Below are positions 1 through 10,580 of a stretch of 35,435 nucleotides of DNA, piece by piece. The stretch covers positions 1 through 35,435 of the forward strand of contig JAIPMN010010459.1 in the NCBI GenBank assembly GCA_020650975.1. The letters are read 5' to 3'. Made by a program: the position numbers and the translations under genes. The notes under the pieces were generated by a model. That model ran no database searches. It saw nothing but the letters and a program-made list of their open reading frames with translations, and was not told the origin of the DNA. The stretch comes from Apostichopus californicus. Its lineage: Eukaryota > Echinodermata > Holothuroidea > Aspidochirotida > Stichopodidae. Position 1 is the stretch's first letter; each line of letters starts with the position of its first letter.

Positions 1-5
1 AGTCT

Positions 6-3000
6 CTATGTCGCCCAGGCTTCCAGTTCCCTAAGGTCGTCATCTTCCGTCTTCTCTTCTGTGAGGCAAAAAGAAAGAAATTAAAAATGCGTAAGATTTG
101 ACTTTGTCACATACCCTAGACCAGGGCTTCCCTAACTGGGGTGCATGAAACACCAGGGGGTGCGTGAGTCCATCCCAGGGGTTTGTGAGATGTTTCTGAA
201 AGTCAAAACTAGAGTACTTTTTGTTGAACTAAAATCTGATACAACATATAATTTAGTAATTGTACAAAAGTCGTACCTATCGACAAACTCTTTTCGCGTT
301 CCATACGCATATGTTGCCATAGTAGTACCGTACCTTGCATGTGATAAATGACTGAATTATGAAACAGACACAGGCCGCATGACTTTGGTGAAGTTGGTGT
401 ACGCATGACAGTATGTCATGAAGATAAAGAGCTGATCTGATCTTGAAGTTTCCAAATAAATATTTGTTCATCTCTTTTTTTTTTTCATTACAATATTACT
501 CTTTACTTGATCTTTTACGAAGCACTGTAATGTGTATTATAGTATAATAATGACTCAGATCGTGTCTCAAAAAGTTGCGGGTTCGTGGACAACTCTGACA
601 TCCACAGGGGGTTCGTGGGGGGATAAAGTTAGGGAAACCCTGCCCTAGACCAAAACGCACAACATCGAATCAACGTAAAGAATAATTCTAAGAATTTAAA
701 TAAGCAACTGATTAAAGTATCAAACAGGATCATATTCTGTAAATTCCAATGGTAAAAATTTTAAAGTTTTTGCAAACATCAAAGAAAGATCTGTCAAGAC
801 ATTGCAATAAACATTACCATGCCGGTATCAGTTTCTGTTTGGTTACTAAAAATTTCAAAGGCGGCTTTAAAAAAGTTTGATTTTTCTCATTCAACAGTCT
901 TAACATCCAAGAAAGTATTTTGGGATAAAAAGTTTTAGCAATTTCTAGTCTGCTAGAATTTAAAGGGAATACAGATATGTACTATAAAGTGCCTTAGTAA
1001 AGAGAATAAGGGGACTGCAAGTAAATGAGGGGAACAACTCTGGTAAGTCTTAACCCATAACACACAGAACCACCTTTGCTTGATAATTGGCGAGTGACTG
1101 TACTTAGGTTATCAGACTCTTAGCAGGCTCCAGGTTCAAGCTGGAGCATTATTGTTTGCTGGGTTTTTTTCTTTTTGTTACAAGAAGTATCAACAATGCA
1201 TTAGCTACAGTGCTTGGATAAAACAATGGTTGATTTGTCAGTACAGGAGGGTTTTAAAATGCAATCTTTGGATGAACTGAAAAAAGGATCTTGAAAGGGA
1301 GATCAGTTCAAATAAGAGCATATTTGGAAGAGGGGCTGTTGCAGACCTAGAGGGCAAAGGGCTAAAAAATGAAAAGTACCAATTTATAGACTAGCTAGAA
1401 GAGAACCTGCAATATTAAACAGAGCAGTGATTGGTAAAAGATGAGTGTGTTAATTGTATTGAGCATATAGGAGATCTGTATCAAGCTTGTTTACATCTGG
1501 AAAATATTTTTACAGCTCTACTAACTTTTATATAGTGATATGGTTGAAATAAGCAGTGATATTATACACTTGCCCTCACAATCATAAAATGAATGAATAA
1601 AGCAATATAGAAACACGTCAAACAAGACTTACTCTTCTTTTCCTTGAGGGGTTCTGATGGTGCCTCTGGTAATTCTGGAACTTCAACATCTAACATTTTC
1701 TCATCAAATTCTTCTTGCTCTAATTCTTCAAGTTCTGCTAGAAGATCATCCTATAAGCAAGAAATAAAGTAGGTGGAAATAACATTACAGATAACTAGGA
1801 ATTTGAAACATTCCTCAGAAGAAACAAATGTTTCTCTTCTGGTCTATTGGAAACATACAGAGTTGCCTTTCCTCAAAAGCAATTAGGGATTATGAGAATG
1901 GATAGCAGGACTCTAACTTAGCCTTGGTGTGTCATACTTAGAATAACATGAAAAACCTCAGACGGATGCCAAGGAAAAGAAACAGCATTCCTGCATAGCA
2001 TACTTTGCCTTCCTTCTCTTGGCTCTTAGTCAACTAAAGTGGTACTGAAAACAAGTTGGGCCTCACAGGCAAGGGAAGAATACAAACAACCAAATACAAA
2101 CGATATACTCAATATAAACCCTCTACTGAGGCTTTGAGAAGTCAGTCATTATGATTCAATATGATTTTAAATATCCTGAAAACTGAATTTTGTAGCTGCT
2201 ACAAGATCCTGTTTCTTACTCTGCAAACAATCGAACTATACGTCAGTGTCACGTACACACCTACAATGGCATACTGTCCTACAGTATGATTTCAGTTGAA
2301 TACATCAATCCATATGTACATAGATATGTTGGTACAAAATTATAATATTTCATCTTTTGGTATAATAAAAATACAATACATCGCATACAATGGCTTGAAC
2401 TGGTTTTGCCCTGATTCTATATGTCCCAAACTTGCCACTGTCATGTAAATTTCAGATAATGAATATTCAGTTCTTTTACAATGCTATGCTGCCAAGTATG
2501 CATATGGAGGAGCCAAATAGCTTCTAGTTTACACTATCAAATCATGCAAGCAACTCTAAGGCACATTTGTAACAAGTCATATTGCTGTAATGTCTTTTCA
2601 GGTCATTAAATTATTGTTTCCTGACTCGAGTCGAATCAGTGACTTGATGAAGTCACTGTATTGACTCTACGTGATAAAATGGACCGTGGTCTGTCCGGGT
2701 AGGGCTTCTAGGGTTTGGACCAACAGATGGGTAGATCCATCAACAGTCAACTGTTTGGGCTGACCAGCTGTGCCTGGTTTGTAAGCCAAACGTGATTATA
2801 CTTCACAGAATAATTTATCAAGTAAAGAAAAGCAAAGCACCCAACATACTCAAACCTCTGTACAATGAATCAGGACCATATAAGTTAATACGTTGCGATA
2901 CAAAGAAACACACCTCAACATTGTGCCTATTGATAACCATACACATAAAATTATTCCTTGTACTTACTTCATCCAGATCCAGGCCATAACCAGTTGGTTC

Positions 3001-4747
3001 TGATATAGCTTGAGAAATTTCATTCGCCTTCTCCATCTGTTCCTGGATATCTGCCATGAGGTCATCGACATCGTCGACTTCACTAAAACAGAAAGAAAAC
3101 ATGCAGAGAAACGGTACATGAAGACTCTTCCACTTTCTGTAGGGGTGTTTGTTTAATGAAATCATACTTAAACACATCTTACCTTGTATATGTATGTTGT
3201 TGATAGTAGACCGACTGGACATGGTCAATGACAGTTCAGTTTTAATGTTTTGAAACAACGGTCCAAATGGTCCAGAGGATAAAACTCAGTTTAGACAGGT
3301 GGCAATATTGGTGGGTTACATGTAAATTTTAATCAGCACTATTTCCTTTTCAATGCCATAATGTATTTGAATATGTTCAAAACACATATTTTTTGACACA
3401 TATTAAAATAGTTTCATCAAACTTGCTTTGTGTGCAGTCCTAAAGAAAAGGAAATTTGATTCATTTCCACATGCCATTCCTTTAATAAAAAATCGCATTT
3501 ATACATTGCACCTCTGGTGGCTGATGAAGAACGCTTGTCTTTCTTCAAACCAAAGCACCATGAATTGAGAACTTGTTGGACCTCACCTTCAGATACCAAG
3601 ATATAATTACACAACATATACGTGTCTTACTATCAAACATATATTTCATTAAAATTTGTCTTTGATGTTATTTTTCAATATGCTAAGGTTTTAAGGTCAT
3701 TTAGATTTCAACTCAACTCAATTGGAATTCAACTATCCATTTTCACAATTTCTTGTGAGAATGAGGCAATAAATGTCACTTTATACTTACAGAGTTTGAG
3801 CACTTTTCAGTGCCTTAGCAGCATAGCCCATATTTTTCAGTACTTCTGTATTCGTGTTTGCATTTTCCAGAGCTTCTCGTTGGAATTCGATCGTTGACAG
3901 TGTACCATCTATCTGCTGTAAATTTTTTTCCAGCTTCTTTTTCTTCCTTAAAGCATTCATTGCAGCTGTTGATAAAGAAATCATTGATCAATGAAGCTCA
4001 TTATATCTGTATCAGCAGGGAACAATTTGCTATGCAAAAATGCTTTATAAGTGAGATGGATAGCAGTATTTTACACTGGAACCATAGTATTTTAGAAGAG
4101 AGGATTTCCAGCACCTTCAAAACTGCTACACAAACGTGGAACACTAAATTATTCCCTGAAAACTAGGCCAAAATATCAGTAAGAAAAATCAGTCCTGTCA
4201 AACAAGACTCAACTGGTCCTACATCGATTTCTACTACAACAGTTGAAACAACTGTCCTGCTTTATTTGTATGCGAGGTTCAATATTCAAGGTTGTTAGTT
4301 GCTCCTGTTAATCCTTGTAGTTCATGATAAACTGATATATAGTATACAGGTAAGTGGGAAAAAAAGTTGTTTACCGCTCAAGAACTTTTTCAGCGGAAAG
4401 TAATGTGCGGAAATCACCGTGTGCGGAGGACAACTGAAACCGTTCAATAGTATCCCTATTTTGCATTAATATTACTACAAAAGTAGTTGTTCATACTAAA
4501 TATTATTTTTTTAAGGCTAATCATACCTAAACTTAGACCCAAATCTATAGGATAATACATTAAATGTTGACTTACCCCTTTTATCTTTTCCAGCTTTCTT
4601 TCTTGCAATCCCAATTTGATCTGAAATTTGTTTCTCTAGAAATTCCTGCTTCTTGGTTAAGAGTTCTTCTGTTTCTCTTAGTTTCCCAATAGCCTCCGAT
4701 GTGGTAGGCGCTGCCTCCTTCTTTTTCTTTCCAAACATAAAACTCAT
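6..4747 (-). CDS. CHMP4: Charged multivesicular body protein 4 (ESCRT-III subunit, Snf7/Shrub family), five coding exons
   Basis: Coding exons in minus-strand order are 4747-4576, 3965-3791, 3082-2968, 1750-1633 and 58-6 (stop TAG at 8-6). All introns are GT-AG and the frame is kept throughout, giving 210 residues; animal CHMP4 proteins are about 220. Seen: a basic, Lys-rich N-terminal helix region (residues 1-60), the nearly invariant core QIDGTLSTIEFQREALENAN followed by NTEVLKNMGYAAKA (exon 2), an acidic C-terminal half, and a terminal helix with LRELEAW (about residues 202-208) that matches the ALIX Bro1-binding tail of CHMP4. Known for the family: CHMP4 polymerises into membrane filaments that drive multivesicular-body budding, cytokinetic abscission and membrane repair, and is disassembled by VPS4. 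The start is the only ATG ahead of the conserved exon-1 sequence and has A at -3. The exon 2/3 junction is one residue shorter than in human CHMP4B. Which vertebrate paralogue it matches cannot be decided. Confidence 0.95.
122..642. mobile_element. Non-autonomous hAT-type element in the last CHMP4 intron
   Basis: The left end CAGGGCTTCCCTAACT (122-137) and the complement of the right end (627-642, CAGGGTTTCCCTAACT) form a 16-bp terminal inverted repeat with one mismatch. The element is 521 bp long and is flanked by an exact 8-bp duplication, CCCTAGAC, at 114-121 and 643-650. An 8-bp TSD with CAGGG ends is the signature of hAT transposons. The interior has no transposase-like reading frame, only short ORFs, so this is a MITE or a deletion derivative. 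Confidence 0.88.
651..1632. other. Rest of CHMP4 intron 4, nothing recognised
   Basis: This AT-rich intron sequence lies between the hAT-type element and the splice acceptor side of exon 4. No conserved reading frame, RNA gene or repeat with definable ends was seen. A Lys-rich polypurine patch near 1220-1380 has no recognisable function. Confidence 0.6.
1751..2967. other. CHMP4 intron 3, nothing recognised
   Basis: Non-coding between exons 4 and 3. Only short chance palindromes are visible, for example GACTCGAGTC near 2623. No element ends or open frames resemble a known protein. Confidence 0.6.
3083..3790. other. CHMP4 intron 2, nothing recognised
   Basis: Non-coding between exons 3 and 2 with canonical GT-AG ends on the minus strand (donor GTAAG read from 3790, acceptor TTTTAG ending at 3083). 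No microexon with similarity to the CHMP4 hinge was seen, although this is where one would lie if the exon 2/3 junction has been read one residue short. Confidence 0.55.
3966..4575. other. CHMP4 intron 1, nothing recognised
   Basis: Non-coding between exons 2 and 1. The donor is GTAAG read from 4575 and the acceptor is ACAG ending at 3966. No repeat or open frame of note. Confidence 0.6.
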
Positions 4748-5503
4748 TTTGAATTACGTATGAGATGTCTTGTAAGTTAATTACACATAAAATTCTGGGA
4801 GGTCTAGGCTAACTCAAGTTGTTAGTACTGTCACTTGTCAGTGTAACCAGTGATAGGTTAGATTGTTTTTTTCAACAAGACAGTGGTCTATCTTCGGTAA
4901 ATATCAACAGAAATTATAAGTATTATGCTTCATGAACGTCAGCCTATCTGAGTATCCTACAACCATGCATTCGCTACAAAAATTTCAAACTAGAAGTTTG
5001 TAAAACTCAACGTTAGCGTAGTGAAGGCAAGGCTAGGCTCAACTTGCTTGGTCAAACTACGTTAGGCTAACTATACAACACTTAGGCTAGTAATACTAAA
5101 GCCTAACGACGGACTAACAACTGCGTAGCCACAGTGAAGGACTTCAACAACATAAACTCAGGCTGGATAAAACGGCCTTACAAAGTATTCTTCAACGTAT
5201 TCAACCTTATCTCGATTATCAGGACAGACTTTTTAAACAGATGAGCTTTGAAATAAGTGATAGGCCACTAACGTTAGCAAGTCGGTACAGTACTTCAATA
5301 CAGCCTTCACAGTTCACACAACAGGCTTACTGTGTGCTATCCATAATACAAACTTAGTCATTGAATTTGTACACGGGAAGTACAATCATCAACTTTTCTA
5401 AGATATGACGTCATTATCATGCATCATCGATCTATAAACTCGATAAACTTTGGATGCGAAGAAGAGGTATTGTATTCGCAAGTCCGACTTGCTTTGCATT
5501 GTC
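4748..5503. promoter_or_regulatory. Presumed CHMP4 5' UTR and promoter region
   Basis: This stretch lies directly upstream of the CHMP4 start codon and before the first mobile element of the divergent CHMP4-PEPD spacer. It must hold the CHMP4 5' leader, and probably its promoter, by position alone. No TATA box or Initiator could be placed with confidence. GTTAGGCTA-like words recur between about 4865 and 5100 but do not form an array. Confidence 0.4.
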
Positions 5504-5535
5504 TATGGCAAGTCAAATGCCCAATTATTAGATAT

Positions 5536-5865
5536 TCCACAAACCTGGATTTTCCCCCGAAAAACCTGGCTTATCGATATGAAACGTGGAATATAAGCGA
5601 AAATCCTGGAATTTAGACCGATAATCCATGTTTATCGGTCGAAAATCCAGGTTTGGAACACCTGATAAAACATTAATTAACAAAACCTGATCGTCCAGGT
5701 TTATTGACCGATAATCAGGTTTATCAGTCGACAATCCAGGTTTATCAACCGGCAAACCATAATTATCGAAGTAGGCTACTAGCGCAAGATTACAAGCTAC
5801 TTGAAAAACCTGGATTATCGGTTTAACACTTGGATTATCGTTTGATAAACGTGGATTATCGAGAA
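5536..5865. repeat. Left array of 21-bp quasi-palindromic units
   Basis: CCTGG/CCAGG cores recur with 21-bp spacing. For example, aaatcctgg at 5601, taatccatg at 5622 and aaatccagg at 5643 are exactly 21 apart. Each is flanked by TTATCGG/CCGATAA arms. About 13-15 degenerate units are visible. Because the unit is close to palindromic, both strands read alike. Confidence 0.75.
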
Positions 5866-6055
5866 TTTTCAGCAACAATACTAATGTGCAACGAAAATGT
5901 GAGATTCAGTTAGAATATGTCATTATTAAAAAATAATAATAATAATTATTTATTCTAATTTAGTGATAATGGCGAGCATCTTGGGAAAGTGACGACCGAC
6001 AGAAGGAACATGTCGTTTCCGGTTTCTTGGTCGAAAACATTGGAACATCAAATAA

Positions 6056-6440
6056 TATAGGTTTTTCGCCGATAATCCAGGTTTTCCGATCGATATAACA
6101 AGTTTTTTTTTTGAAAAAATTCAGGTCTCGGTTGAAAAAACCTGAATTATGAACTGATAATCGAGGATTTTCTTGCAATTCCTGGTTCTTCGACCTAGGC
6201 TATATTCCAAGTTTTTTGCCGATAATATTGGATTTGTGACTGAAAATCAAGGTTTATCACCGATAATTTAGGTTTTTCGTCTATATAATCTAGGCTTTCG
6301 ACCGATATCAATCCAAGTTTGTCGACCGATAATCCAGAATTTTCGTAAATGAAAAATTTTACGGTTGAAAACTTGGATTCTTGGTGGATAAACCTCGATT
6401 AGTGGTCGAAATTCCAGATTTATCGGTCGATAAACCTGGG
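6056..6440. repeat. Right array of 21-bp quasi-palindromic units
   Basis: The same monomer type as the left array, more degenerate: CCGATAATCCAGG near 6069, taatattgg, aaatcaagg, taatttagg, and taaacctgg near 6431. About 15-18 units. One T-rich stretch near 6100 interrupts it. Confidence 0.7.
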
Positions 6441-6472
6441 ATATTTCTTTATTGGGCATTTGGCTTGCCATA

Positions 6473-7096
6473 ACTGTCGTTAAACTCCCGATGATAGTCC
6501 GAAAATAACCGATTTGCACATGCATATCGTCTTACCTTGGCCTAAACTTTAAGTATAAAGTACTGTTAGTGAGAAGGTTTTTACCATGCAAATGGACAAG
6601 CTTCCCGATGTTTACCGAAACGTAGCCTACCCATGAACATCCCTCATATTAGCAAATGCATAGACTAGTTATATCATGTGGCAAACGGTGTAAGTCTGAA
6701 AATTATCATTTTGCACACTAGTAAAAACTCTACCGTTTTATGTTTTATGTTGATTAAATCACGACGCGTAATTGGTCATACTTGAAAAAAAGCAGTTTAT
6801 CAGACATCATAAAACCATTTATGCTATATAATTTAATGATACCAACAATTATATAGGGCCCGTAATGTACTTCTTCACTTTAACACAATTGCAGTGGCAG
6901 GGCCCTTGAAACTGCGTATTGCACAATCCCACAAACAACACATCGAATCTTATTTTCAGTCGGAGTACTTACTTTTCGGCATTGCGTCCAATTGTCACAG
7001 GTATTTAGTTTAATTTTTTTTCTTGGCAAAATTAGACCAATCCTCCGAAGAAACCGACATAAACGGTTCAAGTGGTGTGGGGGTAAAGGTTGGGGG
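6473..7096. other. Intergenic spacer, nothing recognised
   Basis: Between the TATGGCAAG element and the first hAT MITE. No conserved frame or repeat with definable ends was found. Confidence 0.55.
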
Positions 7097-7462
7097 CAGT
7101 GGCGGAGCGTCCATACAGTCAGGGGGCGGATGCCCCCCTGACGAACTCAAATGGACTGCTGGCGCCCTTTTCAGCTTTTTACCACTTTTTACTTATTCGC
7201 GATTATTGACTTTTTTATTGCGCTCTCATCTATCTATTGACATTTGTCACATTTTTTTTGGCGATTACACCTATTTATTCTTCGTTTATCTGCAAATTAG
7301 CAAGGCCCGGAAAGGGTCATTTCCGGCGATCTAGGGAGAATCTTGACTCAAAAATTTCGGTACGCTCCGCGCCAACCTGTGGTGGCGCTCCGCTTAGAAA
7401 GTGTCGAAAGCGCCCCTACAGACCATTCTCGCCCCTTCACCAATACCCCTAGCTCGCCACTG
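7097..7462. mobile_element. hAT MITE, copy 1 (CAGTGGCGGAG termini)
   Basis: The element starts CAGTGGCGGAG and ends CTCGCCACTG, a right terminus that has lost one C relative to copy 2. It is flanked by an exact 8-bp duplication, GTTGGGGG, at 7089-7096 and 7463-7470. It shares almost its whole length with the element at 16157-16547 in the same orientation, including a GGCAACGCTC-poor, T-rich middle and a CTCCGCGCCAACCTGT block near the right end. It has no coding capacity. Both the TSD length and the ends are typical of hAT. Confidence 0.92.
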
Positions 7463-8830
7463 GTTGGGGGAGGGGGGGGGGGGGGTAAAGATGAACGGCC
7501 TTTTCAAACTCACACAACAAATCACTAGTACTTATTACAACAACCTTGAATCTTAAGCAATAATAGACCTAATTCATATAACAGAATTATACCGGTATAT
7601 ATATCAGAATGCATTATTTGACGTATAAACTTTTTTTTTCTGGGGGACGACCTTTCGAAACGTACACTTCCCCCATGGGAGTCGCCCTTCAGCTACCATA
7701 ACCGCCAGATCCCGTCATTTTAAAAATCCTACTTCCGCCTCTGGCCCTTTTATAATGGTTCATGTCCTAAATCAGTCATGAAGGTAAATTTAGAATTTCC
7801 CCTTCCCGTCCCTCCCCTTAAAATCCTGCGCACGTCACTGGTTTTATCTTATAGAACGGATTTGTTTTATTACAATTCAGCCAGACTAGTGTACATGCAC
7901 GTACGTATAGATCAATGGTGCGGCAATGGCGAAGGGCGGGAGGGGCGGGTTTAGGCCCCAAATATTTGTCTATATACCACTGCCCAAGGAAAAATTTAGC
8001 AGAAAAACGTTTTTCCCCCTCGAAAATAGGTTCGATCAGTACTCTGGGTCCACTCCCCGCCAAAAAAAAAGTCTTGGCGGTTTTGCCACCCCCCCCCCCC
8101 GTTTGCCATTGTTCTACATGCCATACATGTTAATATAACAATAATTGTGCTGTCTGTGATTCCATGCATGGATCTGGCCATGAAATGACACAAATAAAGA
8201 AGAAAGAAAAGTAACAAAGGAGAACCTCTTAAATTTTTATTGACAGACCAGAATTCGGTTGCAAGTATAGCCCCCCCCCCCCTTGCCCTCCACATCCCTG
8301 CCCGGCCGATTTATATTGTACCTAGGTATGAATTTTAATGCTTAAATTTTCCTTCCTCTCTCAGAAATGGCTGCACCATGTAATTATCCTAGTCATATAA
8401 GATAAAATTACATTTTAGCACACTAACATTTACTGATGTTAATATATGACCCAAGTATTGGCACTGTCAAAGTTTGAAAGGGGAGAAAAAGGTATAAGGG
8501 CACCGTGTAATACTAGTACATAAAACCAGTGAAAATTTCGGATACCAAAATTTGAAGATAAACTTAAAACAACATTTTTACTACTCTTCAGCTACCAGGA
8601 CGGTGGACCTATTCACTTGAAGTTCACTTCTGTTGTAAACCGTGTTAAATTCAGGTGTTGTTACGTCGAAAATGGTACATACGAATTGAATGCAAACTTC
8701 CTCATCATGTTTAGCAATATGTTTCTCTTTCATCTGTGAAATGTAATTTTTCCTATTTTCACTAATACACTAGCTAATTTTTCACTATACATTAGCTAAC
8801 ATTCTTGCGCTCATCCTAAACAGAGCCGTA
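7463..8830. other. Intergenic spacer with homopolymer tracts and transposon remnants
   Basis: Holds a G tract just after the MITE (about 7466-7485), C tracts near 8090-8100 and 8270-8282, and a block ending ATCCTGCGCACGTCACTG (about 7823-7840), whose complement CAGTGACGTGCGCAGGAT resembles a hAT terminus without a findable partner. A loose inverted pair CAATGGC (7923) / GCCATTG (8104) has no matching flanking duplication. No gene seen. Confidence 0.5.
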
Positions 8831-9005
8831 TATGGCAAGCCTGATGTGGAATAATTTCGTTCAAAAACCTCAGGTTATAGACTGATAGACTTTGTTTATC
8901 TCGAAAAACACAGTTTTTCGCGCCTAATGTGCAATAATTCGTTAAACTCTGTTTTACACTCGAAAAACTGAGTTTTTCCAATTATTGCACATTAGGCTTG
9001 CCATA
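8831..9005. mobile_element. Short TATGGCAAG-family inverted-repeat element
   Basis: The left end TATGGCAAGCCTGATGTG and the complement of the right end (TATGGCAAGCCTAATGTG) are inverted over about 26 bp with two mismatches. The element is 175 bp long and is flanked by an exact 6-bp duplication, GCCGTA, at 8825-8830 and 9006-9011. Inside are two short near-palindromes, CGAAAAACACAGTTTTTCG (8901 on) and the like near 8960, plus a second internal copy of the subterminal word TAATGTGCAATAATT. This links it to the larger 5504-6472 element. Confidence 0.8.
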
Positions 9006-9020
9006 GCCGTATATCTCTAT

Positions 9021-9056
9021 ATACGGCTCTGATCATAAATACGGCTCTGATCATAA
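9021..9056. repeat. Tandem duplication of an 18-bp unit
   Basis: Two exact adjacent copies of ATACGGCTCTGATCATAA. The unit's ATACGGCTCTG part is also inverted relative to CAGAGCCGTAT at 8821, just left of the short TATGGCAAG element. Confidence 0.85.
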
Positions 9057-10576
9057 AATACAAATGCTGCCGCCTTTTTGGGAACTGTTGTCCTTTCGAC
9101 CTGTGATCATACTTCCGTGCCTGTGACCATTTGATAGTCACATGGCTTCCTCCCATTCATCAAGGATGATAGTCCAAGCAAATTCAGACAATTTGATTGA
9201 CTTGGTTATTATAAACTCTTTTGTGAACAATGATTTCATTGCATTTTCCATAATTATGCACGTCATTGACCGAATTACAGTGGCACTGTGACCTTTCTAC
9301 CTGGCAAAAGCGGGAATTCCCAAAACTGCAATCACTGATCTCTACACAATCCAATCCAAACAAGCGTTTATTAGGGTTGACACTGCCATTTGTTTTCGTG
9401 TCGGCAACATATATTTGCAGTATCTGTGAGTTCGAATGAATATTTTAAAAATAGTTAACAAAAACCGAACGCCATTATAGCAATCAGAAATTAAATTAAA
9501 GAACGACTGTATAAAATACATATGTTTTGAGTGGACAGTGCGTTTACAGTTAAACACACTGCTGTCGTTCAGGATATACTTTTGTAACACTTTAATTTTT
9601 GAGAAATTACCCTTTAAATAGCCGAGGTTCATCTGGGCAATTGCATTGACTGGTATGCACACTGATACAATACAAACTCAATGAAGAAACGTAAGAGTTT
9701 TATATGCTTTAACTGACATGTTTAAATGTAAGTTAAAAGTTTGTCAAATGCAAATGGTGTTGAATATCATCCAAATGTGCTGTCAGCTGTCCATATGAAG
9801 TTGAAAGAACATATGTTTTGGTTAATTATTCCTACAATGAGTTAACATGTAGGCCTGCACTGATGATCCGACGCAGGCTACAATCCAGTCAGTTAAGCCT
9901 TAAAGGAGCATTCCAGAGATATATCTTCTTTTTTTTTTAAATAAAATATCGTTAAAATCAGAATACTGCCTTTTAACTTGCATTTTAACATGACATGCAG
10001 AACCAAAATGATTCATTATGTAAAATCAAAACACAGGAGCATTTTCATCATGTGATTATTGCGAACCAGCATTTGTTGATCCAATGGAAGCAAATTAAAC
10101 AACTAGGGCCTAACTGATCCACCGATATGGTATCACTTTACAACTTGGCTTGATGTATATTGTGCATGTCTTGGTACCAATCAAACGCTGGGAACTTTTC
10201 ACCCCTCCTGAACATCATGCATCAGAATACTAGATTTGAACAGGGAGTTGGTTATGACCCTGATTTGAACGCGGCGCTTATCAGCCACAGATATGTATAA
10301 ATTTCTGCGTCATCAGCAACGAAATTGAAGTAATTCAATTTCTATGGTAATCAGCCAACTCACGTTAGTGAGTCACATGTGTAGCCTAAAAGAACGGAAG
10401 AGTAACCCTGGGTAGTAAGCGCCTCCGATGATCCGATATCATTTGTTCTCTTGTTTTCGTTAACTCAGAAATAGAAAGTTAGCCTATATCGTCGCAGTTA
10501 CACACGTTGAATTTAGGAGCTTGATCAACAGCAGTTACTTTATTTCATCAGCTGTAAGAAAGGACAAGTGGTGACC
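9057..10576. promoter_or_regulatory. Region upstream of PEPD, presumed promoter at its 3' end
   Basis: No gene or bounded repeat was found in most of this stretch. By position, the last few hundred bases before 10577 should contain the PEPD promoter and 5' leader. No TATA box or other core element could be placed with confidence. Confidence 0.4.
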
Positions 10577-10580
10577 ATGG
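10571..10580 (+). promoter_or_regulatory. Kozak context of the PEPD start codon
   Basis: The start is set in GTGACCATGG, with A at -3 and G at +4, the strongest context for animal translation initiation. This supports the ATG at 10577 even though exon 1 codes for fewer than six residues. Confidence 0.6.

Larger units (their letters stand above)
5504..6472. mobile_element. TIR element of the TATGGCAAG family carrying two arrays of 21-bp near-palindromes
   Basis: The left end TATGGCAAGTCAAATGCCCA (5504 on) and the complement of the right end (6472 back, TATGGCAAGCCAAATGCCCA) are inverted copies over about 22 bp with one mismatch. The flanks ATTGTC (5498-5503) and ACTGTC (6473-6478) look like a 6-bp TSD with one difference. 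The inside is mostly two arrays, about 5536-5865 and 6056-6440, of degenerate 21-bp units; a typical unit reads CCGATAATCCAGGTTTATCG and is close to its own complement. About 190 bp of AT-rich single-copy sequence separates the arrays. There is no transposase frame. The superfamily is unknown. Confidence 0.75.

Noticed and set aside
5536..6440. CRISPR-like array
   Set aside because: The units are degenerate and contiguous with no unique spacers, and the genome is animal.
5528..6525. Several minus-strand frames with repeating PRLS/DKPGLS/NLDFRP words
   Set aside because: The repetition comes from the 21-bp DNA repeat of the inverted-repeat element, not from a repeat protein.
7915..8112. Possible TIR element CAATGGC...GCCATTG
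   Set aside because: Only 7 bp match clearly, G/C tracts dominate the arms, and the flanks (TGGTGCGG and TTCTACAT) show no duplication.
9342..9662. 106-residue minus-strand frame upstream of PEPD
   Set aside because: No recognisable family, AT-driven composition, no splice or promoter support. Taken as chance.
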